From a virus: DNA of 33,010 nucleotides. A model generated the notes under the pieces. It saw nothing but the letters and a program-made list of their open reading frames with translations. It had not been told where the DNA came from and made no database searches. The position numbers were made by a program, and so were the translations under genes. The DNA lies in the IMG/VR virus record IMGVR_UViG_3300023243_000066, positions 1 through 33,010 of that record; one strand, given 5' to 3'. Shown piece after piece: positions 1 through 10,600 of this stretch; within the stretch, counting starts at the first letter, position 1; each line of letters opens with the position of its first letter.

Positions 1-1
1 T

Positions 2-1066
2 GCTGATGCTACAGGTATATACAAAGAGATAGAAGACCTATTAGCTCAAGGTGATAGCATAGAAGAAGCTATTGCTAAAGTCGCAGGTGATTTGGGTGAA
101 ACTGAAGAAGCTATACTAACTGCTTTAGGTACTACAGAAGATAACTTACGTGAAGAGTTTGAAACGGGACTCGCGGATGTAACTACTAAACTGGGCGACA
201 TGGAAACCGACATCTTGTATAAGATGAAGGAGTACCAAGACCAGAACTTAACTGCGGATGAAGCCCTTTCTAAAGCAATAGACGATGTATCTACCGATCT
301 AGGTAAGACTAAAGAAGAAATACTCACGGAGTTAGGTGAGACTGAAGAAACCCTGATAACTCGTTTTGACGAGGGTATGGCTGATCTTGGATTAGAAATA
401 GGTAATGTCGCTAACTTTGTAGGTAAGCCTGCCGGTGACATTACTGCAACAGATGTAGATTTTTACGCGGATTACCTAGCACAACAAGAAGTACTTAGCG
501 AGGCTGATCGGGCTTCTTTTGTTCCCACTGACCAACAATTGCAGTATGATGTTAACAACGATGGTGTAATTGATGCGGCTGACCAAGCCCTTGTGCAGGG
601 AGCCTTTGGTGGCAATGAAGTAGCATTAGGCGGTAAGTTCGCATCCACTGGTTTGTATGCCTACAACGATGCAATAGCCGCACAGCAAAAGCAAGAAGCT
701 GAACAGCAGTTTAAAGAAGAGCAAGAGTTAGAACAACAACGGCAGTTTGAGGTTCAAACTCAGATTGACCAGAACCAAAGACTCAACAAGTTTGATGACG
801 AAATACGTAGGGTAGCGGAGATGCAAGCCGCGCAGCCTACAGTAGCTACTACTAAGAAGATGGGACTAGCGAAAATCGGCCCGCAGTATGGTTTTGATAC
901 TATATTCGCTAACCAACAACAAGAGCAGGCTTATGGCACTCCATTTGGAGGGTACGGCCCTAGTTCTAGTCCTCTTGGGCAAAGTCCATTTGGCGTTAGA
1001 AAAGCGTCAGGTGGTATAATCAAAGACAGTACAGATAGACTATTAAAGATAATTGGAGAAGACTAA
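2..1066 (+). CDS. Partial virion-associated coiled-coil protein with dockerin-like calcium loop
   Basis: The frame is open to the window edge, so the N-terminus is missing; 354 residues are visible. Residues 1-140 are acidic and helical and contain two aligned 45-residue repeats. A canonical EF-hand/dockerin-type loop follows at residues 183-194, with D183, N185, D187, G188, I190 and D194 in the expected positions. Residues about 225-260 are Gln/Glu-rich and probably coiled coil. The C-terminus carries a SGGII motif like the Gly-rich motifs in the next two genes. The stop codon overlaps the next ATG (TAATG), so the two are translationally coupled. The position in a rightward run of virion-type genes suggests a structural or ejected protein. 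I do not recognise the exact family. Confidence 0.75.
   Translation, partial: ADATGIYKEIEDLLAQGDSIEEAIAKVAGDLGETEEAILTALGTTEDNLREEFETGLADVTTKLGDMETDILYKMKEYQDQNLTADEALSKAIDDVSTDLGKTKEEILTELGETEETLITRFDEGMADLGLEIGNVANFVGKPAGDITATDVDFYADYLAQQEVLSEADRASFVPTDQQLQYDVNNDGVIDAADQALVQGAFGGNEVALGGKFASTGLYAYNDAIAAQQKQEAEQQFKEEQELEQQRQFEVQTQIDQNQRLNKFDDEIRRVAEMQAAQPTVATTKKMGLAKIGPQYGFDTIFANQQQEQAYGTPFGGYGPSSSPLGQSPFGVRKASGGIIKDSTDRLLKIIGED
68..409 (+). repeat. Two 45-codon protein-level repeats in the first gene
   Basis: Codons from 68 to 202 and from 275 to 409 encode 45-residue segments that align without gaps. Both follow the pattern AI..V..DLG.T.E.IL..LG.TE..L...F..G.AD, and they are 69 codons apart. 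This is most likely a duplicated coiled-coil segment of a fibrous virion protein. The similarity is clear in protein and weaker in DNA. Confidence 0.7.
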
Positions 1067-2742
1067 TGGGCTGGTATTCAGATACAGTAAACTTTCTTAC
1101 GGCTGACGGTGGTGCGGCAGAAGGATTTTTTAATAGCGATTTAGTTAGTGGGGCTTTACAAGGTGCTGCAACTAGCGGACTTAATCAATTCTTTCAGCCA
1201 GACATCCCAAAAGTAGGGTATCAGGGCAAGATTCCTGAGCTACAAGCTGTGCGCGAACGAGTACCTATGCAGCAACCTACCGAAGGACAGCCTGCCCGCA
1301 GGCCCGGAAGCCAAGGCCGTAGATACTTCTCAGATACCCAGTTTGCAGAACGCCCTGACACACCAACTCCTACGGTAGAGGAAGCACGGGCAGCGGCTCA
1401 AGCACAGGCACGGGAGTTAGGGCAGGCCCAGAATCCTCAAGCCCCTCAAGGTCTAGCTATGGGTGGTATTGCCTCTGCACATAACGGTTACTACCTAGGT
1501 GGTAAGACTGATGGCATGGCTGACGATGTGCCAGCAAGCATTGATGGTAAGCAAGAAGCCCGTCTTAGTGACGGTGAGTTCGTTATTCCTGCTGACGTAG
1601 TAAGTCACCTAGGCAACGGTAACTCTGATGCAGGCGCAGACCAGTTGCACGGTATGATGAACAACGTACGTATGGAACGCACGGGTAATCCAGAACAAGG
1701 TAAACAAATAGACCCTAACAAGTTTATGCCTACTATGGCTCAAGGTGGTGGAATAGCCGCGTATAACTACGGTGGTTCTGTCTATAAAAACTATAGCCCC
1801 AAAACTAACTTCGCAGAGGGAGACCCTGTAGTAGGCGGAGGAGATACTTCAACAGGCGGTGTTGATCCTATTGTAGGGGAAGTAGCGGGAACTGAATCTA
1901 GTCTATCTAACTGGGCTGGCGACTATGTAACTGACATGCTCGGACAAGGTAAAGCACTGGGTAATCAGGCGTATCAAGCCTACCAAGGCCCGCTTAGTGC
2001 CGGAGAGTCAGGGCTACAGCAGCAGGCGTTTGCAGGTATTGGTAGTCTACAAGCTCCTACTAATATGGGAGTTAACGCTTTTACCGCAGCAGACGCTCAA
2101 GCAGGTATGAACCCATACTTAATGTCTTCGCTTAACCCGCAACTAGAGGAAGCGCGACGTCAGTCAGAGATAGATCGTATTGCTAATGCAGGACGCATGA
2201 CGCAGGCAGGGGCGTTCGGTGGTTCACGTCAGGCTCTTATGGATATGGAAAATCAACGCAACCTACAGACTAACCTAGCAGATATAACAGGTAAGGGCTA
2301 CGCCTCTGCATATGACAGGGCGAGAGAGCAGTTTAACTTAGATCGAGACAAGAGTAATCAGTACGGGTTTGACGTACTCGCTAGGCAAGAAGGTGCAGGC
2401 GCTACTCAGCGAGGCATCGAAAGCGAAGGTATGGCCGCAGATTACGCACAGTTTAAAGAAGAACGTGACTTCCCTTACAAGCAAGTACAGTATATGCAGT
2501 CACTACTGCAAGGGTTGCCACTAGAAGCACAATCAGTTTCTTACAACGCCCCTAGTACCGCAGCACAGTACGCAGGTACAGCAGAGACCATAGAAGATAT
2601 ATACAACAAGTATTTAGGCGGAGGTTCTCAGGGTACTGGTGAATGGCAGTTTGGAGGCGCGACCGCAGCGGAAGTAGAGGCTGAATATGCGGCTGACCCT
2701 AGTATTACTCCGGCGGCAATAGCGGCAAAATACTCGCAATAG
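1066..2742 (+). CDS. Virion/internal protein with Gly-rich GGK..D..P motif (558 aa)
   Basis: Starts at the ATG overlapping the previous stop. The N-terminal 60 residues are followed by a Pro/Gln/Ala-rich stretch. Residues 131-200 then hold a Gly-rich block (MGGIASAHNGYYLGG, then a DGKQEARLSDGEFVIP segment) that I recall from predicted virion proteins of many marine phage contigs. A second short block, MAQGGGIAAYNYGG, lies near 225-240. The C-terminal half is Ala/Gln/Gly-rich and helical, with the segment MNPYLMSSLNPQLEEARRQ near residue 350. No enzyme motif is seen. The family looks like an internal or ejected virion protein of short-tailed phages; that role is inferred from composition and neighbours. 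Confidence 0.7.
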   Translation: MGWYSDTVNFLTADGGAAEGFFNSDLVSGALQGAATSGLNQFFQPDIPKVGYQGKIPELQAVRERVPMQQPTEGQPARRPGSQGRRYFSDTQFAERPDTPTPTVEEARAAAQAQARELGQAQNPQAPQGLAMGGIASAHNGYYLGGKTDGMADDVPASIDGKQEARLSDGEFVIPADVVSHLGNGNSDAGADQLHGMMNNVRMERTGNPEQGKQIDPNKFMPTMAQGGGIAAYNYGGSVYKNYSPKTNFAEGDPVVGGGDTSTGGVDPIVGEVAGTESSLSNWAGDYVTDMLGQGKALGNQAYQAYQGPLSAGESGLQQQAFAGIGSLQAPTNMGVNAFTAADAQAGMNPYLMSSLNPQLEEARRQSEIDRIANAGRMTQAGAFGGSRQALMDMENQRNLQTNLADITGKGYASAYDRAREQFNLDRDKSNQYGFDVLARQEGAGATQRGIESEGMAADYAQFKEERDFPYKQVQYMQSLLQGLPLEAQSVSYNAPSTAAQYAGTAETIEDIYNKYLGGGSQGTGEWQFGGATAAEVEAEYAADPSITPAAIAAKYSQ

Positions 2743-2766
2743 AATTTAAAGTTTTAGGAGATACCC

Positions 2767-4668
2767 ATGTTACAAGCAGGCGGCATAGATAAGTTAGTAG
2801 AGCAAAAAGCAGATGCGTATAGAGGTAACCCTCAAGCATTACAAAAAAGATACTCTCAGAATCAAGAGTTGATGGATTTGCTCGCCATGCAGAAGCTGAA
2901 AACTGAAAAAGAAGCCGCTTCTAGGGAAATGGCGCTAAAAGCTGAACAGACTCCAAACACTATAGCAGAGCAATACGAGCAGCAGTTAGTGGGTATGAAC
3001 AAGAACGAGATGGCTGGACAAGTAGCTGGGGTTCTTGGGCAGAAACAAAAACAATCTCAACAGAAACAACAAGCTATGGGTATGCCTCCTCAGAAACCCC
3101 AAGGCCAACGGCCTCCTATGCCTCAAGGCGCTCCTCAAGGTATCGCTAGTCAGCCTCGTCCTAACATGCAAGGCATGGCCCAAGGCGGAATTATTGGCTA
3201 CGCCGCAGGTGATAAGGTAGAAGCTAAAGGTAGTAGGCTAGAGCAAGCATTAAAAGCGATAGGAGTATCCTATAAAGACTACAGGGCTATGCGTCCAGAG
3301 CAAAGAAAAGAACTTGACGCTAAGATACAACAAGAATACGTAAAGCAACGTGAAGAGTTTACTGCCGCAGGCGTACCCGAGATGCCTATTTCAGCGGCAA
3401 TAGATAAGGCAATGGTGCCTACTCCTGAAAGAGTTGCTAGTGATGCGGCGGCAAAAGCTAAGTACGATAAAAAGCAATCTATGGGTGCCACAGGGTTAGA
3501 TGCGCTCCTTGCCGATGACGAGTTGCTCGCTGAAGAAACAACTCAAGTAGCCAAAGCAACTGATGCGGCCAATGCTGTTAACGTAGCTACTGGACAAACT
3601 ATAGGGCAGCCTCCTATGGGACAACCTCCCGCTGGGCAAGCTCCCGCTGGTGGAGCTGAAGCTGAATCTATGCTTGGTATAGTTGGGTTATCTACGGAGG
3701 ACTTAAACAAAACCGTTGACACGAGTGGTATAGGCCAAACGCAAGTAACAGACAGACTTAAAGATAACAAAGTACTATCTGCACTGCAAAAGTCTGCAAA
3801 AGCCGATCCCTCTAAAGCCCAACAAGATACAATTACTAGGATGAGTGGCGCAGATAAGTCTAAGGGCGGGCTTGACAGGGAGGGACAAGAAGCTACGTAC
3901 AACAAATACCTAACAGAAAAAGAAGTTTTAGATGCAGAACTGCTAGACCCAGCACGCTTAAAAAGAGAACGCGCTAATGCGGGTATCAGAGGGCTTATAG
4001 AAGGTGGTACTGGTCGTGGGGCTAGCATTGCTAGGGGCAAGTTTGATGAGAACACTATAGCAAGTAGGCAAGCTAGTATAACGCAACGTTTAGGCATAGA
4101 ACAAAAACGCATGGACAACGACGTTAAGATAGCAACGGAAATAAACGCCGAAGCGGGGCGTGCTATGGGAAGGGTATATCAAGACCGCCAAAGCGCGTTA
4201 GGTACTTTGGCTAAACTCCCTGCGGAAGACATCGCCGCTGCTACCCAACAGGCTAAACTAAAAATAGATCAAAACCATAACGAAATTAAAAACAAGATTG
4301 ACGCTTTACAAGCAATCTCTACTGCTCAGTTAAACAAGGCCGCAGGAATGGCAAATAATACAGCGGAGATAGGACGTGCGTTATCTTCTCTTCAAGAGGT
4401 TAGGAGAAAGGCTAAAGAAGATTTTTATGCCCGTATTAGTCCTCAAGTTTCAATACTAAGAACCAAGCAAGCTAACGGAACCCTTACTACAGATGAAGCA
4501 GATACTTTAGCAAATTTCGAGGTAGAGGCTAATCAAATCCTAGAAAAAACTGGGATTGATGATAGCATTGACTACTTCAGTAATTTACTAACTAGTAAGC
4601 CCGAGTCTGGTACTGCTCCCGATCCTGATCCTAGAGCAGCTAGCGCAAATAAGTATATACAACCTTAA
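2767..4668 (+). CDS. Virion/internal protein, Gln/Pro-rich with MAQGGIIGYAAG motif (633 aa)
   Basis: Preceded by a good ribosome site (TTAGGAG, 2754-2760), which fixes the ATG start. Residues 1-90 are helical. Residues about 95-135 are Gln/Pro/Met-rich low complexity, ending in the motif MAQGGIIGYAAG near residue 137, which echoes the Gly-rich motifs of the two upstream genes. Two further Ala/Pro/Gly-rich linkers occur near residues 270-300. The C-terminal 250 residues are charged and probably coiled coil. No catalytic motif is evident. Lying between two virion-type genes with the same strand and short gaps, it is most likely a structural or ejected protein of the same particle substructure. 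Confidence 0.7.
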   Translation: MLQAGGIDKLVEQKADAYRGNPQALQKRYSQNQELMDLLAMQKLKTEKEAASREMALKAEQTPNTIAEQYEQQLVGMNKNEMAGQVAGVLGQKQKQSQQKQQAMGMPPQKPQGQRPPMPQGAPQGIASQPRPNMQGMAQGGIIGYAAGDKVEAKGSRLEQALKAIGVSYKDYRAMRPEQRKELDAKIQQEYVKQREEFTAAGVPEMPISAAIDKAMVPTPERVASDAAAKAKYDKKQSMGATGLDALLADDELLAEETTQVAKATDAANAVNVATGQTIGQPPMGQPPAGQAPAGGAEAESMLGIVGLSTEDLNKTVDTSGIGQTQVTDRLKDNKVLSALQKSAKADPSKAQQDTITRMSGADKSKGGLDREGQEATYNKYLTEKEVLDAELLDPARLKRERANAGIRGLIEGGTGRGASIARGKFDENTIASRQASITQRLGIEQKRMDNDVKIATEINAEAGRAMGRVYQDRQSALGTLAKLPAEDIAAATQQAKLKIDQNHNEIKNKIDALQAISTAQLNKAAGMANNTAEIGRALSSLQEVRRKAKEDFYARISPQVSILRTKQANGTLTTDEADTLANFEVEANQILEKTGIDDSIDYFSNLLTSKPESGTAPDPDPRAASANKYIQP

Positions 4669-4686
4669 CTGTAGGTAAGTACCCGT

Positions 4687-7600
4687 ATGGCCACTATACA
4701 GCAACTAAAAGACGCGGTAGTACGTGCTCGCGCAGCTAATGATGTCGAAGCAGCGCAGTACTTGCAAGAACAAATTAATAAAAGTACGCGTAGGTTAGAA
4801 CAGACCTATGGCCCACTAGCAAAAAAAGATAGTGGTGGCGCAGGGTTCTTTGAGAACGTAGGTAAAGGTCTAGCCTCCGGTGCTATTGGCATGTACGAGT
4901 CTGCTGCTTTAGGTGGAGCTGCCTTGCTAGAAGAGGAAGAAGAACTTAAAGCCCGCGACAAAATTAAGAGTGTGGCCGAGTCTTTCCGTCCCGAAGGTGG
5001 AGACAAAGAAGCCCTATCCTATAAGCTAGCCTCTGGCATTGGTTCTATTGGTGCCTTACTGCCTACCGCATTACTTGGCCCTGCCGCCTTGCCCGCTGCC
5101 GCTGCTATTGCCGGTGGTGCTGGTGCTGGTGAAGCAAGCGAACGCGCAAGAGAGTTTGGTGCTACCGAAGAAGAAAGAAGTTCTGTTACGTTCCGTGGTA
5201 CAGCTATTGGTCTGCTAGACCTAGCTCCCCTAGGTAGAATCGCCAAAGGACTTCAAATTCCCGGCGTAGCTAAAGTACTAGAAAAAGTTGACGCTAATGA
5301 CTTAAAGGGTATTAAAAACCGCATTCGTAGTGTAGCAACTACGGGCGTAGCTGAAGGCGCACAGGAAGCCGCTGCCGCAATATTACAGAATCTTAACGCC
5401 CGTGGGTATGACGCTGAAGCAGAATTAATCGACGCAGGTGTACTTGACGAAGCTACCATAGGCGGCGGTGCAGGTGCCATTATACAAGCCCTTGCAGACG
5501 TTATTGCGGGGCGTAGAGGCGGTAAGTCTGTAGGTACCGACGGCGCAATAGAGGGAGATGACAAGTCTGATGAACAAGCTGTAGAAGAAGTATTTGGCCT
5601 ACCTGCTTTACCTGAAACCGTTAACATACCCATGCCTGATGGCTCCCTACGTGAAAACGTGCCAATAGATGACCCTGAAGCGCGGGTATACTTACGCGCA
5701 CAAGAGTTGCAAGGCGACGCCGAATCACGCAGGACTACAGAACGTGATGCTATCCTTGAAGCGCAGGACAGAGAACAAGGGCTTGCCTCGCTAGTTAAAG
5801 ATGATGCGGCGGAACAAGCACGTAGACAAACTGGTGACTTATTCCCACTAGAAAAAGCAACGGCAGAAAAAGAAGCTGCGAGAGTAGCCGCACGCGCACC
5901 CGAGGGTATGAGTGACGCTGAAATGGCTGATGCTATGGCCGAACAAGACGCTGAGACCGAGAGAGCAAGGCGTCTGGAAGATGATGACCAGATAAAAGAA
6001 CAACCCGACATGATAGACCGTGCGGAAGACGAGCAGATACGAGACATAGAAGAGACGGCTGATATTGAAGCCTTGCTCGCAGAAGACGAAGCTCAAGCGG
6101 CTAGAGACGCAGAAGAAAAACGCGCTATAGAGCAGGAATACGCTGTTCTGTTTGAAGGCACCCTAGATGTTGCCGAGGCAGAGGCTAGAGATGCCGCTAT
6201 TGCAACCGAAAACAGAACAGCACTGGCACAGTTAGAAGCACAAGTTAAGGAGCGTGGGCCTAAAGAAACTCAACAGCAGCAGCCCCTAGGCGGTATGCAA
6301 ACGAAGTCTTCCGCTAAGAAACAAGGCGTGAGGCGCAATGCTACCGAAACTGCGGAGGCGTACGCAGCAGAAAAGAACATCCCTTTAGACACGATAACTC
6401 CCGCTGAGGGTAAACAAATTACTCTGACTGACGTTAGGATAGCAGAACGCCAGAAAGTTGCGGGTATGCCTACTAAGAAGACCGCCGACTTGGAGTCGCA
6501 GGCCGGTGCCGTACAGCCGTTGCCGAAAGAAGTTACCCAGCAGCTAAAAGGATTAGGTATTACAATACCTACTATAACGCCTAAAGCTGCACCAAAAACA
6601 CCCCCCGCGAAAACTGCCCCGAAAGCAGAAGCAAAAACAGAAGCGCCTGCTGATACCAGTACACAAGAAGCCCCTACCGACATAGGGGGTGATATTGAGT
6701 TCCCTACTGCCGTACCTCGTGGCACAGAGTTTACTAATCCTGATGATGTAACAGCGTTAACCGACCTAGTTACTAAGCCTATACCCCGAGATCAGAAGGG
6801 TATGGAGCAAACCGCTCAGACTTACATTAAGAGGTTTAAGCGCCCTGCCGATGCGTTTGAGGCTATAGCTTTTGAAATCGCAGAGAACACGCCTAAGTTC
6901 CGTGAACAGAAAGGTACTCCTACATCCGAGAAAGCTAAGTTTGCAGGTACTGGTGGAGCTAACACTAAAACTACATTGCAGTGGATAGAGAAGAATCTAA
7001 GCTCCGATGCTAAGGCAGAGATAGATCGCCGCATAGTCGAGCAACAGAAGAAGTCAACCGATGTAGAAAAAGATACGAAAGCTAGGGCTACTCAAGAACG
7101 AGACGACACTAAGGTAAAGCAACGCGAAACTAAGATAGCACAGGATGTAGACACCGCTACTGGTGGTCAGGCTACGGTAGTTGGTACATCTACCCCTTCC
7201 AAGGCTACTCCAAAAGTCGAGCCTAGCCCTACTGCCCGTGCAGACAGAGCTACCAAGAAAAAAGCATCAGGAGCGACTAAGAAAGAAGATGTAGTTAGCC
7301 AAGCAATAGAGAACATACAAGGCAGTAGGGGTAAGAATGCAAAGGCACCTCTTACCGAGGATATGTCTCCTGACCAATTACGTGCGAGGGTAGCGGCTGA
7401 TACTGCTAAGTTCATTGCCGGTGGTGGTAAGATCGACGTGCTTAACTTGGAGCTAGACCCCAAGGTTGCGCTGGAACTGAGTGAGGCTTTACCTAAAGAC
7501 GTTAAGGAGCTACTGAAGAAAGGGGACTTAAAAGCCGCATTACAGTCCCTTGCAAAAAGCACTAAGAGTAAGCGCGTCAAGCAGATAGCTAGAGCGTTGT

Positions 7601-10600
7601 CTGAGAACACTGGCACCACCAAAATAGAATTGGCTAATGAAGCTAGTCTAAAAGACAAAGGGTACGAAATCGGAGATGAGGGTAACGTAGCAGGTTTGTT
7701 CGATCCTAGGATCAACACTGTAATACTTAACTCTAACATGCCTCTGACCATACATGCGCTACTGCATGAGACTACGCACGCTACTACGCTTAATCAATTA
7801 AAGAACAAATCTCACCCAGCAACTAAGCAGTTGGAGAAGTTGTATAAAGACGTTAAGCCGTATTTAGATACAGCGTACGGTGCAGAGAACCTTAACGAGT
7901 TCATAGCTGAAGCGTTTAGTAACCCTGTGTTCCAGCGTAAGCTAGCCTCTATCAACCCTAAAGGCGAGGATATAAGTGCCTTGGAGCGGTTCTATCGTGC
8001 AGTCACTAACTATGTACGAAGACTTATCGGCATGGACACTAAGCCTGTAGGCTCTGCGCTAGACGAAGCTGATGCGGCTATTATAGCGATGCTGTCTCCC
8101 AACATGGCTACAAGCAATGATCCTGTTATGAACATGGTGTCTACTCAAGACGGAGTAAGAAAAGTACTTAACGACATGACAGACATACAGAAGCGTTTGT
8201 CCGAAGGCCCAAAGAAATCTTTCCTTGAAGGTGCTACAGACTTTTTAAACGGCACTGCGGATAGGACAGCTAAAGACTTCTTACTGAGACTAACTGGTTC
8301 GCAAGCATTAGGCGACGTAGCAAGAAACAATGGTTTCGGGCAGTTAGGGTTAAACCTAGACAAGCTATTTGGAGATCAACGAGGCAACATACAAAAATCT
8401 GACGAGAAGATAAATAAAGTATTAGAGGCTTATGATGCGTGGGCTAAGAAGAACTTAGAACAGAAGCAGTTGCTAGATAACATTATATATAGCCAAGAGC
8501 ATGGCGCTACTATTTATCAGGTAGACCCTACTCTTACCCGCGCAGAAGCTAAAAAGAGATACGGTAACCAGACTGCTCAAGACGACAGGAACCTATTTGA
8601 AGTATGGGAAGCTAATCAAGATCAATGGAAGAAATTAAATGATGGCGGTAGAAAGCAGTTTACCGAGTTACGTAATACCTATAAACGTATGCACGAAGAC
8701 CTCGTGGCTGTTATCAATCGTGAGATTGACGAGATAGGTGACGGCAAAGACAACGCTTCTAAAATAAAACTAAAGAAGCAGATGAACGAGCGTCTGATCT
8801 CATCTAACACTATGGAAGTATATTTTCCGTTGGTTCGTCAGGGTAACTACAAGTTGTCGTATGCAACTAAGATTAAAAACGACGATGGTACTTTTAGAGA
8901 AGAATCAGTATTCCTTATGTTTGAGACTGAGGGAGCACGGGACAGTGCGGCTAAGGAAGTAAAGAACGATGCCCTTACCGTTGCTGACACAGTAGAATCT
9001 TACGAGGGTGATACCAAAGCATCTAGCTACAGAAGTCCTCCCGCCGGTTCTTTCGTTGCTGACGTGTTAGATGTTATCGCTGCTAGCGTACCCAAAGATA
9101 AGCGAGGGGAAGTACAGGAGCAAGTAATGCGACTGTTTATTGAGACACTACCCGAAACTTCTTTTGCTAAGTCTCTACAACGACGTAAGAACACGTTAGG
9201 TTACATACAAGACGCTCGCTTAGGTATGCAGACTAAAGGCTTTGATCTAGGTGCCCAGATAGAGAAGATGCGTTATGGCGGTGAGATACGTGCAGTTGAG
9301 AAGGCTATAGACCTGAAGCATGGAGAAGGCGCTCCCGAGGGTGTTAACAAAAATACGTTTAATCTGGTTAAAAGAGAGCTAGACAGGCGTGCTAAGTTTG
9401 CCCGTGAAGGAGCCACTAACAAAGGCCCAGAGCAGTACTACCAACGTGCTAACCAGACAGCCTTTATATACACCATTGGTTTTAACGCCTCGTCCGCACT
9501 TGTTAACTTGTCTCAAATACCCCTAGTGGTGCTGCCGTACCTTACAAGTAAATTTAATGCTAAAGATGCTTCTGTAGCCTTGGGTAGAGCAGGTAAGTTT
9601 GTAACTTCCTCTAAAATATCTATCGACGAATACTACGACATCAAAGAAGTTAGCACGACAGATGCGGATGGCGTGGTAAGTCGAAAGGACGTATACACTC
9701 TTAAAGCAGGCCAAGAAAAGAAAATACGGGATACCTCTGCTACTAAAGCGGAAGCTGACGCGAAGATAAAATACTTCAACCGCATGATACCTTTGGTACA
9801 AAGGGCTAAGAACGGGGGTCAGATACATCACTCTACAATAGCTGATCAGTTAGGCGTAAACGATGCGGGACGACAAAAGAATAAGAACCCTGCGCTTAGA
9901 TTCCTAGATGGTACGTCTGCTTTGTCCGCTGTAATGTTCAACGCAGCAGAAAGATTTAACCGTCAAGTTACCCTAACGATGTCTTACGACCTTACTCTAA
10001 ACAAGCTAGATGCTATGCACGAAGCTAAGGGTGATAAGAGGTTCTACAGTGCAGTGCAGGCCAAGTTCATAGACGTACCTAGTAGTTCTGAAGCGCGTAT
10101 GGAATTAGCAGTAGCTGAAGCCGTGTACTTTGCACAGGAAACAAACGGTGGTTCTGTACTAGAAACTGCGGCAGGTTACTCACAGCAGGGTATCGGTCGT
10201 GTGGCGCTGATGTATAAGAGTTATGGCCTACAGATGTACTACACCATGATTAAGTCTGCCATACTAGCGGGAGACAATATGTTCGCTAAAGATGCTGAAG
10301 GAAAGGAACTACGTAACATGGCGCTTAAACAGGCTATGGGGGTTCACTTATCCGCGTTGTTCTTTGCTGGGGTGCAAGGACTACCGTTATACGGTATGGT
10401 CAGCATGATATGGAACATGTTCTTAGATAACGAGGAGGACGATGCTCGCACCATAACACGTAAGTACCTAGGTGAAGGTTGGTACAAAGGCGGGTTAACT
10501 GCGCTTACGGGTACAGATGTAGCCTCGCGTGTTAGCCTAAGTAACTTGTTGTTGCAGGAGAACAGGTTTAACAAAGACCCTTCTCTGGAAGAAAGCCTAG

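Noticed and set aside
3543-4118. 191-codon antisense frame
   Set aside because: Opposite the 633-aa virion gene with shadow composition and no ribosome site.
5253-6047. 264-codon antisense frame
   Set aside because: Lies fully opposite the giant virion gene; Ser/Ala/Arg-rich composition is typical of the shadow of an acidic Ala-rich gene.
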